Both the position numbers and the translations under genes were made by a program. Of a stretch of 64,000 nt of DNA, positions 8,794-16,902 are shown piece after piece; position 1 is the stretch's first letter, and every line of letters starts with the position of its first letter. Under the pieces are notes generated by a model. It worked only from the letters and a program-made list of their open reading frames with translations. It was not told the origin of the DNA and did no database searches. Source of the DNA: Thioalkalivibrio paradoxus ARh 1 (lineage in GTDB: Bacteria > Pseudomonadota > Gammaproteobacteria > Ectothiorhodospirales > Ectothiorhodospiraceae); NCBI RefSeq assembly GCF_000227685.2, contig NZ_CP007029.1, forward strand, positions 62,001 to 126,000, read 5' to 3'.

Positions 8794-9354
8794 ATGGCCG
8801 CCAGGCAAACCGACCAAGTTTCGGTGGAGGACTACCTCGCGAGCGAGCGCGACGGCGAGGTCCGGCATGAGTACGTGGCCGGCCAGGTCTATGCGATGAC
8901 CGGCGCGAGCCGAAGGCACGGGCTGATCGTCGGTGCCCTGGTCGCTGCCTTGCGACGGGGCGCAAGGCAGCGAAACTGCCAGTTGTTCACCAACGACATG
9001 AAGGTCTACGTCCACCACGCCGGCGACGACGCGTTCTACTACCCGGACCTTGTCCTCACCTGCGAAGCCGACGACCGCGAGGACTACTACCTGAAACACC
9101 CGTGCCTGATCGTCGAAGTGCTGTCCGAGGGTACCGAGCGCATCGACCGGCGCGAGAAGCTCCTCGCCTACACTGCCGGGCTGCCCAGCCTGCGCGAGTA
9201 CCTGCTGGTCGCCCAGGATCGCCGGCAGGTGGACGTTTACCGTCGCACGGAAAGCGACTGGGTGCACGAAACCTACACCGATGGCAGCTTCCAGCTCGAC
9301 TCTCTCGAGCAGGATCTGCGCCTCGAGAGCATCTACGAAGACGTTGACGCTTGA
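8794..9354 (+). CDS. Uma2 family (DUF820) putative restriction-endonuclease-fold protein
   Basis: The 186-aa product begins MAARQTDQVSVEDYLASE, the start pattern of Uma2/DUF820 proteins. It has the PD-(D/E)xK-type core: YYPDLVLTC (Asp), then LIVEVLSEGTERIDRREKL (E-V-L plus the downstream Lys). ATG 8794 is preferred because GGAGG lies 8 bases upstream; the ATG at 8788 is too close to that site. Uma2 proteins are very common, multicopy and of unclear role; nuclease activity has been proposed from the fold. A second copy follows 74 bases downstream, so this pair is a tandem duplication or two independent acquisitions. Confidence 0.88.
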   Translation: MAARQTDQVSVEDYLASERDGEVRHEYVAGQVYAMTGASRRHGLIVGALVAALRRGARQRNCQLFTNDMKVYVHHAGDDAFYYPDLVLTCEADDREDYYLKHPCLIVEVLSEGTERIDRREKLLAYTAGLPSLREYLLVAQDRRQVDVYRRTESDWVHETYTDGSFQLDSLEQDLRLESIYEDVDA

Positions 9355-9428
9355 TGGGTTGGCAGGAGCATCTTGAACCGGGGCGGTTGCGGTAGGCTCG
9401 TTTCAGGCCGACGACGTCGAGGGTGGCA

Positions 9429-10013
9429 ATGAACCTTCCAGCGCAGATTTCACCGCTGAGCGCAGACGAATACCTCGAAGGTGAGCAGCGGAGCGACATC
9501 CGTCACGAGTATGTGGCGGGCGAGGTCCATGCGATGGCCGGGGCGGGTGAGCGGCACAATCGCATCAGCCTGAACATCGCGTTTCATTTGCGCTCAGCCA
9601 CCCGCGGTACGCGCTGCGGCGCGTTCATGATCGACATAAAGGCCCGCGTCGCCGCTGCGGACGCGTTCTATTACCCGGATGCACTACTGACCTGCGACGC
9701 AGGTGACGACGCGCAGCTGTACAAGGTGGCGCCCTGTCTGATCGCGGAGGTCTTCTCGCCAGCCACCGAGGTCATCGACCGCCGCGAAAAGCTGATTGCC
9801 TACCGTACGCTGGGGGCTTTGCGCTACTACCTGCTGGCCGCACAGGATGCCCGGCGGGTTGAGGTCTACGAGCGGCAGGACGACGGCAGCTGGGTGCACA
9901 CGATCTACGAGGGCGATGGTGACCTCGAATTCCGCTGCGGCGGATTGACGATCCGTTTCTCGCTGGCGGATGTCTACGAGGATGTCGTGTTCTCGCAGGG
10001 GAATGCGGATTGA
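9429..10013 (+). CDS. Uma2 family (DUF820) protein, second copy
   Basis: The 194-aa product resembles its upstream neighbour: SADEYLEGE at the start, HEYVAGEVHAMAGA, FYYPDALLTCD, and LIAEVFSPATEVIDRREKL with the PD-(D/E)xK-like residues. It differs enough from the first copy (shorter metal loop, IDIKARV replacing MKVYVH) that the duplication is not recent. ATG 9429 is chosen with GAGGG 5 bases upstream; an in-frame GTG at 9423 overlaps that site. Function is unknown beyond the nuclease-like fold. Confidence 0.88.
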   Translation: MNLPAQISPLSADEYLEGEQRSDIRHEYVAGEVHAMAGAGERHNRISLNIAFHLRSATRGTRCGAFMIDIKARVAAADAFYYPDALLTCDAGDDAQLYKVAPCLIAEVFSPATEVIDRREKLIAYRTLGALRYYLLAAQDARRVEVYERQDDGSWVHTIYEGDGDLEFRCGGLTIRFSLADVYEDVVFSQGNAD

Positions 10014-10054
10014 TCCGTCATCGCGGGCGGCTGGCCGACAGGATTTGCACCATC

Positions 10055-10089
10055 TTGACCCGTACTGCGATCAGTGTACGCTACATGTA
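10055..10089 (+). promoter_or_regulatory. Candidate promoter and palindrome ahead of the mazE-like gene
   Basis: TTGACC (10055-10060) and TACGCT (10077-10082), 16 bases apart, could be -35 and -10 boxes. They are followed at once by the perfect palindrome TACATGTA (10082-10089), a plausible operator for antitoxin autoregulation. The -10 match is weak, so this is tentative. Confidence 0.35.
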
Positions 10090-10109
10090 ACTATGGCGGG
10101 GAAGCAATC

Positions 10110-10331
10110 ATGCCCATGTCAGTGAATGAACGTGTACAAAAGCGGCGCGCCCTGCTGCGAGCGTCCGGTTTACGGCCTCTGCAGATTTGGGTGCCGGATA
10201 CGCGGCAGCCGGGCTTCGTGGAGGAATGCCGGCGTCAATCGATGGTCGTCGCCCGGACGGATCTCGACGATCCCGATGTGGACACCTTCATGGAGGGTGC
10301 CCCGGCGGATGCCGACGACTGGACCGCATGA
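10110..10331 (+). CDS. MazE-like antitoxin (DUF3018 type)
   Basis: The 73-aa acidic product begins MPMSVNERVQKRRALLRASG, then LRPLQIWVPDTRQPGF and ends in an Asp-rich tail (DLDDPDVDTFMEGAPADADDW). This is the pattern of short DUF3018/MazE-like antitoxins encoded directly before MazF toxins. The N-terminal part binds DNA and the acidic tail is expected to wrap the toxin. ATG 10110 follows GGGGAA; an upstream in-frame ATG at 10074 falls in the promoter region. The stop overlaps the next start (ATGA), the usual translational coupling of toxin-antitoxin pairs. Confidence 0.82.
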   Translation: MPMSVNERVQKRRALLRASGLRPLQIWVPDTRQPGFVEECRRQSMVVARTDLDDPDVDTFMEGAPADADDWTA

Positions 10332-10651
10332 AGCGCGGAGATCTGGTCACGGTGGCGATGTCGGGTGATTTCGGTAAGCCCCGGCCGGCGCTGGTGATTC
10401 AGTCCGACCACTTCGACGCTACGGCGACGGTGACGGTACTTCTGGTTTCCTCGACGCTCGTCGACGCTCCGCTGATCCGGCTGGCCGTCGAGCCGAGCGC
10501 GGAGAATGGCCTGCGCAAGCCATCGCAGGTGATGATCGACAAGGCGATGACGGTGCGGCGGGATCGGGTGGGCGCACCCATCGGTCGACTGGAAGCGGAC
10601 ACCATGGTTGGGGTGAACCGTAGCCTCGCGCTGTTTCTCGGGTTTGCGTAG
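10328..10651 (+). CDS. MazF/PemK-family toxin, probable mRNA endoribonuclease
   Basis: The 107-aa product starts MKRGDLVTVAMSGDFGKPRP, matching the RGD-V...G---GK-RPA-VIQ signature of the CcdB/PemK-like fold, followed by TVLLVSSTLVDAPLIRL and SQVMIDKAMTVRRDRVG. MazF toxins cut single-stranded mRNA at short motifs when the antitoxin is degraded. It overlaps the antitoxin gene by 4 bases. Together they form a complete type II module. Confidence 0.88.
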   Translation: MKRGDLVTVAMSGDFGKPRPALVIQSDHFDATATVTVLLVSSTLVDAPLIRLAVEPSAENGLRKPSQVMIDKAMTVRRDRVGAPIGRLEADTMVGVNRSLALFLGFA

Positions 10652-10710
10652 CAAAGCGCGGCCTGCGCCATGATCCTCGCCTTGGTCTGGGAAATCGCTG
10701 ACTAATGCAC

Positions 10711-10733
10711 TCGTCATTGCGAGCGAAGCGTGG
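10711..10733 (+). repeat. Truncated copy of the CGTCATTGCGAGCGAAGCG palindromic repeat
   Basis: TCGTCATTGCGAGCGAAGCG followed by TGG matches the inverted end of the full element at 12773-12862. Only one arm is present here. Confidence 0.6.
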
Positions 10734-10736
10734 CAC

Positions 10737-10770
10737 TAATAAAAAGCCCCGGGGTCCACAAGCCCCGGGG
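10737..10770 (-). terminator. Rho-independent terminator for the NuoL/MrpD-like gene
   Basis: Read on the minus strand, CCCCGGGG, an 8-base loop and a second CCCCGGGG form a strong stem, followed by CTTTTTATTA. It lies about 120 bases after the stop at 10892. The stem abuts a copy of the RAYT-associated repeat at 10767-10788. Confidence 0.65.
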
Positions 10771-10788
10771 TCAGGTCTCGCTTGGTAA
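10767..10788 (-). repeat. RAYT-associated repeat, inverted copy
   Basis: Read on the minus strand this is TTACCAAGCGAGACCTGACC followed by CC, one base different from the copies at 256-276 and 2999-3019. It adjoins the terminator hairpin of the NuoL/MrpD-like gene. Confidence 0.7.
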
Positions 10789-10891
10789 CCCCTGCCCGCG
10801 ATGGTTTTCCCATAGAAAACCCGCGCGCGTTGCTTTTCTGGGGCTCAACTATCCGTGGGCTGGACGCCGACACCATGGAAGCTGGTTTGGC

Positions 10892-12610
10892 CTACAGCAG
10901 CGCCGTTCCGAGCGCCGCGGCGAGCACGGCGGCAAACACGATACCGGCCTCGCGCTGCCACAGCCGGTCGGGGCGGAACAGTCTGCCGGAGCGCTGCCGG
11001 CTTTGCCGGCGCAGGACCTGGACGCGGCGGGCCGCGTGTTTCGAGGCGGATACGGTGCGGCGCCACAGGCGGGCGATGGCCTGGCCCACGGGCGGCAGCA
11101 GCGCGAGCAGGTCGCCGGGCGGAATCGGCCAGGGCCGCAGCCAACGTGCTCCGGCGAGGGCAAGCAGCGTTCCCGCCAGCACCGGCCAGGTCAGGCCGAT
11201 GAGATCCTTGACGCCGCGAACGGCCGGTTCGTCCAGCCCCTGTACCGGCAGCAGGAACACCAGCATCAGGCTGCCCGCGAGTACGATTCCCCAGCCCCAC
11301 CACATCGTATCCGGGGCGGTGTCGCCCTTGCTTTCACTGCGCAGCAGCCAGAGGTAGCGCGCCATGATCAATGTGGTGCCGGCCGCGGCGAGCGCGAGCC
11401 AGAACGGGAGTTGTGGCCACCACGCGGGAGCGTCGCGGGCGGCATCGATCGCATACTTCAGTTCGAGCTTGGCCAGCACGCCGCTGGTCATCAGACCGGT
11501 GAGCGACAATGCCGGCAGCGCCAGCAGCAGCCACAGCCAAGGCCGGGCGAGTCCCCCCGGGTGACGGGCTATGCCGACGCCAAGGAACAGCGCGCCCTTC
11601 GCGAGTCCGTGGTGGAACGCGTACAGCGCGATCGCAGGCCCCAGCAGCGGCCATAGCTCCGGCAGGTACAGCGCGGCGCCGACGCCGACCGTGATCAGCC
11701 CCATCTGGCTGATACTCGAGTAGGCGAGCACGGTCTTCGGGTGCTGCTGGTGCAGCGCCAGGAACGCGGCGCCGAACGCGGCGATCAGGCCCGCGACGAT
11801 GGCCAGTGTCCCCCAGGCTGGCAGGCTCAACAGGCCCAAAGGGAGCGTGTGTAGCCAGCCGAGCAGACCGGCCTTGATCATCGCGCCGCTGAGCACTGCG
11901 CTTGCCGGCACCGGGGCGACCGGGTGTGCGAGCGGCAGCCAGAGGTGCAGCAGCGGCAGGCCGGCCTTGATCCCGAAGCCGAGCCAGAGCAGCGCGACGA
12001 TCATGTCGCGGTGGGTCGCGCCGGCGACGGCCGCGGGCAGCTCGGCCAGCAGCGGCAGCAAGGGTGCATCGGTCAGGCCGGCGGCGAGCAGCAGGCCGGC
12101 GAGCAGCAGGGCCTCGCCCAGCACGGCCATCACCAGGTAGATGCGGCCCGCGCGCAGCGCGTCCGGCCTGCCGGTGTGGACGACCAGCCCGTAGGCGGCG
12201 AAGGTCATCAGCGCGAAGCTGGCATAGAACGTTGCCGCGTCGAGCGCGAGGATCAGCCCGAGGTTGCCCGCGAGCGTCAGCAGCCAGAACAGCTCGAAGC
12301 GCGGGCGCCGCGGATCGTCGTGCAGGTAGCCGCGTGCGTACATTCCCGCACCCAGCCAGAGAACCGCGGTGAACAGCAGAAATACGCGGGTCGTCTCGGT
12401 GAGCCCGAGGCGCGTGCCGAGCAGGATCCAGTCCAGCGATACCGACGGCCCCGGCTCGGTGAACAGGGCAAGAAGCAGCGCGGGCAATGGGGCCCAGGTC
12501 GCAACGCGGCCCACCGCAGCGCGCGCGGTCGGCAACGCCCAGAGCAATGCGAGGCCCAGCGGAAGTGCCAGACTCAGCATCAGTGCAATGGCCGCAAGCG
12601 CGTCGCTCAT
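10892..12610 (-). CDS. Orphan NuoL/MrpD-like proton-translocating membrane subunit
   Basis: The 572-aa product has about 14 hydrophobic helices and the proton-channel motifs of the complex I/Mrp antiporter family: AGNLGLILALDAATFYASF, GFGIKAGLPLLHLWLPLAHP, LSGAMIKAG (broken-helix lysine), LAYSSISQMG and FHHGLAKGALFLG. It is clearly paralogous to the last gene of the Mrp operon at 41729-43468, with the same N-terminus (LLLALF after WAPLPA) and a basic segment before the last helix. Here it stands alone, flanked by repeats and the toxin-antitoxin module. Family members conduct H+ or exchange Na+/H+; which partner it joins is unknown. Confidence 0.82.
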   Translation of the reverse strand: MSDALAAIALMLSLALPLGLALLWALPTARAAVGRVATWAPLPALLLALFTEPGPSVSLDWILLGTRLGLTETTRVFLLFTAVLWLGAGMYARGYLHDDPRRPRFELFWLLTLAGNLGLILALDAATFYASFALMTFAAYGLVVHTGRPDALRAGRIYLVMAVLGEALLLAGLLLAAGLTDAPLLPLLAELPAAVAGATHRDMIVALLWLGFGIKAGLPLLHLWLPLAHPVAPVPASAVLSGAMIKAGLLGWLHTLPLGLLSLPAWGTLAIVAGLIAAFGAAFLALHQQHPKTVLAYSSISQMGLITVGVGAALYLPELWPLLGPAIALYAFHHGLAKGALFLGVGIARHPGGLARPWLWLLLALPALSLTGLMTSGVLAKLELKYAIDAARDAPAWWPQLPFWLALAAAGTTLIMARYLWLLRSESKGDTAPDTMWWGWGIVLAGSLMLVFLLPVQGLDEPAVRGVKDLIGLTWPVLAGTLLALAGARWLRPWPIPPGDLLALLPPVGQAIARLWRRTVSASKHAARRVQVLRRQSRQRSGRLFRPDRLWQREAGIVFAAVLAAALGTALL

Positions 12611-12772
12611 GCGCCATAGTGAACAGGGGTTCGGGCACGATTGCGAGTGGAGCGTTGCCGGCAGTGCCTGGTTCGCGCAGCCGATCCGGGCTCATCAGCT
12701 GCGCGGCTTGAACGTCGGTCGTGATTATCACGGAAGCTCCGCAAGCTGGACTGGGCCATCTTCGAAAACCAG

Positions 12773-12862
12773 CGTCATCGCGAGGAGCGAAGCGACGTGG
12801 CGATCCAGGGGGCGATGGCCCCCCCGCGCCGCCTGGATTGCCGCGCTTCGCTCGCAATGACG
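12773..12862. repeat. 90-bp imperfect palindromic repeat (CGTCATCGCGAGGAGCGAAG family)
   Basis: The element starts CGTCATCGCGAGGAGCGAAG and ends CGCTTCGCTCGCAATGACG, with an internal GGCGATCCAGG/CCTGGATTGCC pair, so it folds as a long hairpin. It is flanked by a further inverted pair, TGATTATCACG (12722-12732) and CGTGATAATCA (12901-12911). One arm recurs at 10711-10733. Similar elements occur between genes in many proteobacteria. Confidence 0.75.
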
Positions 12863-13002
12863 ACCGACGCGGAGAGGTATCGCACTGGCTGAGGAGGTTT
12901 CGTGATAATCAGGACGTCGGTCGCAGCTGTCGCATGCGGCCGGGTGGCCGGAGTGATGGCCTGTGGTAGCATCGCGCGGTCTTGGCTAGGGAGGGAAAGG
13001 CT

Positions 13003-14010
13003 GTGAGGATTCTGGTCACCGGCACGGCCGGTTTCATAGGGAATGCGCTGGCGCTGCGCTTGCTGGAACGCGGCGACGAGGTGGTGGGTGTCGACAATCT
13101 GAACGACTACTACGACGTGAACCTGAAGAAGGCGCGGCTGGCGCGCGTTGCGGGGCATCCCGGGTTCACCGATCTGCGCATCGACCTCGCCGACCGCGAC
13201 GCGATCGCCAAGGCCTTCGCCGAGCACCGGCCGCAGCGGGTCGTGAACCTGGCCGCGCAGGCCGGTGTTCGCTACTCGCTGGAGAATCCGCATGCCTATG
13301 TGGACACCAACCTGGTCGGCTTCGTGAACCTGCTCGAGGGCTGCCGGCACAACGGCGTCGAGCACCTCGTGTTCGCGAGTTCCAGCTCGGTGTACGGGGC
13401 GAATACGAAACAGCCGTTCTCGGTGCACCACAACGTCGACCATCCGCTGAGCCTCTACGCCGCGAGCAAGAAGGCGAACGAGCTGATGGCGCATACCTAC
13501 GCCAATCTTTACGGCCTGCCGGTGACGGGCCTGCGCTTCTTCACGGTATACGGGCCCTGGGGCCGGCCGGACATGGCGCTGTTCCTGTTCACCAAGGCGA
13601 TCCTCGAGGGGCGGCCGATCGACGTGTTCAACTACGGGCATCATCGGCGCGATTTCACCTACATCGACGACATCGTCGAGGGCGTGATCCGAACGCTGGA
13701 CCACGTGGCCGAGCCGAACCCGGGCTGGGACAGCGATCGCCCCGATCCGGGGACCAGCCGGGCGCCGTACCGGCTGTACAACATCGGCAACCAGCAGCCG
13801 GTGGAGCTGATGCATTACATCGAGGTATTGGAGGACTGTCTGGGCCGCAAGGCCGAGAAGAACCTGCTGCCGCTGCAGGCCGGCGACGTCCCCGATACCT
13901 ACGCCGATGTCGAGGACCTGGTGCGCGACGTCGACTACCGGCCACAGACCCCGGTCGAGGAGGGGGTGGCGCGGTTTGTCAGCTGGTACCTCGAGTTTTA
14001 TTCGGTCTGA
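13003..14010 (+). CDS. NAD-dependent UDP-glucuronate 4-epimerase-like enzyme
   Basis: The 335-aa extended SDR has the NAD-binding GxxGxxG motif at residues 7-13 (GTAGFIG) and the catalytic Y152-xxx-K156 (YAASKKANE). [31 protein letters not shown] and [17 protein letters not shown] mark the CapI/LspL type that converts UDP-GlcA to UDP-GalA. GTG 13003 is preferred over a TTG at 12982 because GGGAGGGAAAGG precedes it. UDP-GlcA would come from the dehydrogenase encoded at 15288, so the two enzymes act in series for capsule, EPS or LPS precursors. Confidence 0.88.
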   Translation: MRILVTGTAGFIGNALALRLLERGDEVVGVDNLNDYYDVNLKKARLARVAGHPGFTDLRIDLADRDAIAKAFAEHRPQRVVNLAAQAGVRYSLENPHAYVDTNLVGFVNLLEGCRHNGVEHLVFASSSSVYGANTKQPFSVHHNVDHPLSLYAASKKANELMAHTYANLYGLPVTGLRFFTVYGPWGRPDMALFLFTKAILEGRPIDVFNYGHHRRDFTYIDDIVEGVIRTLDHVAEPNPGWDSDRPDPGTSRAPYRLYNIGNQQPVELMHYIEVLEDCLGRKAEKNLLPLQAGDVPDTYADVEDLVRDVDYRPQTPVEEGVARFVSWYLEFYSV

Positions 14011-14284
14011 CCCGGCACTGCCGCCGGTGGCGTCCGGCGCACCACCCGCCGTCGAACGCCGATCGGCAACGCCTCGGAGGTTGTGCCGGTTGGCGCGATG
14101 CCTCCCAGGCACAGGCCTCCCCGGAGGGGCAGCGCTCATTGCGAGCAAACCGACCGGAGGTGGTTTGCCGGGTGCGGGCGCGGCGTACCTGTACCCATTG
14201 GGCTCGAGCCGGTTAGTGGGCACAATTCGTTCGGTTCGTTCGGCGGTGCCCCTGCTTGCGCTGGCCAGCAGCAGGCACGCCGAT
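14011..14284. other. Intergenic, no gene recognised
   Basis: About 270 bases between the epimerase and the rfaH promoter region. I see no gene, tRNA or strong terminator. It includes short inverted segments rich in CCTCC/GGAGG, without a clear role. Confidence 0.45.
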
Positions 14285-14293
14285 TGGTATGAT
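14285..14293 (+). promoter_or_regulatory. Candidate extended -10 promoter for rfaH
   Basis: TGGTATGAT is a TGn extended -10 element with a 5/6 match to TATAAT. No good -35 box is present at the usual spacing. Transcription from about 14300 would give an 80-base leader carrying the hairpin at 14325-14362. Confidence 0.4.
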
Positions 14294-14324
14294 GATGTTC
14301 GGGAGTGAAAGACTCCAGGGAGGC

Positions 14325-14362
14325 CGCGAATGTGTCGTCGACCACCGATCGACACATTCGCG
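14325..14362 (+). promoter_or_regulatory. Perfect 13-bp inverted repeat in the rfaH leader
   Basis: CGCGAATGTGTCG (14325-14337) and CGACACATTCGCG (14350-14362) are exact inverted repeats with a 12-base loop. The stem ends 8 bases before the GGAGGA ribosome binding site of the rfaH-like gene. It has no T-run, so it is not a classical terminator; it could be an operator, an mRNA-stabilising hairpin or a translation control element. Confidence 0.7.
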
Positions 14363-14380
14363 CGATGGAAGGAGGACGCC

Positions 14381-14869
14381 GTGAAGCATTGGTACGCCGT
14401 GCACTGCAAGCCCAACCAGGACGAGCGCGCCGAGGATCAGTTGCGCAACCAGGGGTTCGAGGTCTTCCGCCCGCGGATCCGCTGCCGGCGGCGCGCGCGG
14501 CAGCGCTATCGGGTGGTGATCGAGTCGATGTTCCCGCGCTACCTGTTCGTGGAACTCGACGACGCCAGCCAGGACTGGTCGCCGATCCGGTCTACCCGCG
14601 GGGTGACGGGCCTGGTACGGATGGGCGGGCAGATTCCGCACGTGCCGGATCCGGTGATCGATGCGCTGCGCCGGCGCGTCGATGCCGACGATTGCATCGA
14701 GATCACCCCGGAAGACGGTTTCCAGCCCAACCAGCCAGTACTGATCACCGAGGGCCCGCTGGCCGGGTTCCAGGCGCTGTTCAAAGCGCGCAATAGCCAG
14801 GAGCGGGTGGTGGTGCTGCTGAACCTGATGCAGGTGACGCTCCCGGTGCATGCGATCACGCGGGCCTGA
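14381..14869 (+). CDS. rfaH: RfaH-like transcription antitermination protein (NusG paralogue)
   Basis: The 162-aa length equals that of E. coli RfaH. The N-terminal NGN domain reads HWYAVHCKPNQDERAEDQL, FRPRIR, and FPRYLFVEL; GVTGLVRMGGQIPHVPD follows, and the C-terminal KOW-like part has FQPNQPVLITEGPLAGFQAL. RfaH binds paused RNA polymerase at ops sites and lets it read through long LPS, capsule and pilus operons. The start is GTG 14381 with GGAGGA 6 bases before it. Its place between sugar-nucleotide genes agrees with control of surface polysaccharide. I did not find an ops element in the window. Confidence 0.9.
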   Translation: MKHWYAVHCKPNQDERAEDQLRNQGFEVFRPRIRCRRRARQRYRVVIESMFPRYLFVELDDASQDWSPIRSTRGVTGLVRMGGQIPHVPDPVIDALRRRVDADDCIEITPEDGFQPNQPVLITEGPLAGFQALFKARNSQERVVVLLNLMQVTLPVHAITRA

Positions 14870-14880
14870 GGGTGGCACCG

Positions 14881-15052
14881 CGTCCCGGGTAACCCGTAGG
14901 GCGGAACAGCGCAGCGTCATCCGCCACACGGCGTACGCGCCGCCCCGGGTGCCTGCGGCCACCCTGGCGCCGGATGGCGGATGACGGCCTTCGGCCTTTT
15001 CCGCCCTACTTGTTTTTTATCATCGGGGGTGGCCGCCCCCGCCATGACAGTT
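14881..15052. repeat. Interspersed GTAGGGCGG palindromic element, copy 1
   Basis: The core runs from GTAGGGCGGAACAGCGCAGC (14896) to GGCCTTTTCCGCCCTAC (to 15009) with the internal pair GTCATCCGCC and GGCGGATGACG. It is followed by the conserved end CATCGGGGGTGGC...CATGACAG. The same plan recurs at 20703, 20908, 43578, 52869, 52990 and 56668. Confidence 0.8.
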
Positions 15053-15287
15053 CGGCAGGGGGAACGCGTACGTCGCTTCATGTCGTCTGGGGGCGCGCGA
15101 TCGCAGTCAATGTGAAAGAATCCGCGGCACGAGAGAGCGCGATGCCACTTCGGGCTGTCATGCGGATGGTGTAAGAGGAAGAGCTTTGTGCGGGCCAGCG
15201 TAGCAGGCTCGGCCGCTGTGTCTGTCTATAGGGTTTGGGCTGGCGATTCCACCGCCAGTTCCGTTGATCTCAATTGGGAACAGTGCA
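15053..15287. other. Leader region of ugd, no gene recognised
   Basis: The segment begins with a GTGAAAGAAtCCGCGGC stretch also found at the junction of the two tandem repeat copies near 20910, so it is a remnant of the same element. The rest must hold the ugd promoter; TCTATAGGGT at about 15226-15235 is AT-rich but not a convincing -10. Confidence 0.4.
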
Positions 15288-16622
15288 ATGAATCTGACCG
15301 TTATCGGAACCGGCTACGTCGGCCTCGTCACTGGTACCTGCTTTGCGGAGATGGGCCACCACGTGACCTGCGTGGACGTGGACCAGCGCAAGATCGATAA
15401 CCTGAACAAGGGGATTCTGCCGATCTACGAGCCGGGGCTCGACGCGATGGTCGAGCACAACGCGCGCGACGGGCGCCTTGCGTTCACCTCGTCGTTGCCG
15501 GAGGCGATGCGCAGTTCGGACGTCTATTTCATCGCGGTGGGTACGCCCCCTGGCGAGGACGGCTCGGCCGACCTCCAGTACGTGCTCGCCGTCGCGCGGG
15601 AGATCGGGGCCCATCTCGACCGCTATGCGCTGGTGGTCGACAAGTCGACCGTGCCGGTGGGCACCGCCGAGCAGGTGCGTGCCGCCATCGATTCCGAACT
15701 CGAGCACCGCAATGTGCGCGTAGACTTCGATGTGGTGTCGAACCCCGAATTCCTGAAGGAAGGCGCGGCGATCAACGACTTCATGAAGCCCGACCGGATC
15801 GTGGTCGGTGCCGAGAGCGAGCGCGCGATCGATCTGATGCGCGCACTGTACGCCGATTTCACCCGCAGCCACGACCGGCTGCTGGTGATGGGGGTGCGCG
15901 ACGCGGAAATGACCAAGTACGTCGCCAACGCGATGCTGGCCACCAAGATCTCCTTCATGAACGAAGTCGCGAACCTCTGCGACCGAATGGGCGTCGATGT
16001 CGAGAACGTCCGCACCGGCATCGGCTCCGATAGCCGCATCGGGTACTCGTTCATCTATCCCGGCTGCGGCTATGGGGGATCGTGCTTCCCCAAGGATGTG
16101 AAGGCGCTGATCCGGATGGCCGGGAATCACGATTTCGTGCCCGCGGTGCTCGAGGCGGTGGAGGCGCGCAACGAGCAGCAGAAGGGGTACTTGTTCGAGA
16201 AGATCCGCGCGCATTACGGGCCGGACCTATCGGGCCGCAGGTTCGCGCTGTGGGGGCTCGCCTTCAAGCCTGGCACCGATGACATGCGCGAGGCAGCGTC
16301 CAAGGTGTTGCTGCGTCAGCTGATCGACGCCGGCGCGAGCGTACGCGCCTATGACCCGATCGCGATGGACGTGGCCCGCGATGAACTGCCGGCGGAGTGG
16401 TTCGGCGACGGGCGCCTGACGCTGGTGGACAACCAGTACGATGCGCTGCGGGATGCCGATGCGCTCGCGCTGGTCACCGAATGGAAACCCTTCCGCCATC
16501 CGGATTTCGACGCGATGCGCCGCCTGATGCGCCCGGACCCCGCGATCTTCGACGGCCGTAACCAGTACCAGCCGGAGAACATGCAGAGCGACGGCTTCGT
16601 GTACTACGGGGTGGGCCGATAA
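15288..16622 (+). CDS. ugd: UDP-glucose 6-dehydrogenase
   Basis: The 444-aa product oxidises UDP-glucose to UDP-glucuronate with two NAD+. It has the N-terminal Rossmann motif [10 protein letters not shown], the family segment [11 protein letters not shown], the substrate-binding [12 protein letters not shown], and the catalytic Cys266 in [10 protein letters not shown]. The C-terminal UDP-binding domain has [16 protein letters not shown] 15288 (MNLTVIG) is used, with a weak GGGAAC upstream. Its product feeds the UDP-GlcA 4-epimerase at 13003. Confidence 0.95.
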   Translation: MNLTVIGTGYVGLVTGTCFAEMGHHVTCVDVDQRKIDNLNKGILPIYEPGLDAMVEHNARDGRLAFTSSLPEAMRSSDVYFIAVGTPPGEDGSADLQYVLAVAREIGAHLDRYALVVDKSTVPVGTAEQVRAAIDSELEHRNVRVDFDVVSNPEFLKEGAAINDFMKPDRIVVGAESERAIDLMRALYADFTRSHDRLLVMGVRDAEMTKYVANAMLATKISFMNEVANLCDRMGVDVENVRTGIGSDSRIGYSFIYPGCGYGGSCFPKDVKALIRMAGNHDFVPAVLEAVEARNEQQKGYLFEKIRAHYGPDLSGRRFALWGLAFKPGTDDMREAASKVLLRQLIDAGASVRAYDPIAMDVARDELPAEWFGDGRLTLVDNQYDALRDADALALVTEWKPFRHPDFDAMRRLMRPDPAIFDGRNQYQPENMQSDGFVYYGVGR

Positions 16623-16902
16623 CGCGAAACCACAGCACGGTTCTCGGGGCGAGCGAGACGCGCTGGCGCAGCGTCACCCGCTTTTGCTGCGTTCCGGGCG
16701 CGACCGCTCCAGGCCCGGCGCGGGAACGGCAGATGTGGAACCTCGGCCTTTTTCACCCCAGGCTTCCGCCCGCCTTCGACACCCGTCTGACCCATGCCTT
16801 CGCAGTGGGGTGACCGGCCCGGGTCTGCTACCATCCATCGTTTTCCCAGGCGGTTTCCGGGCCGCCGTTTCCGCAAGTACGAAATCCCGACAGGCCGGCT
16901 GG

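Noticed and set aside
15210-15240. TCTATAGGGT as a promoter -10 for ugd
   Set aside because: There is no -35 at a suitable distance and the hexamer match is weak.
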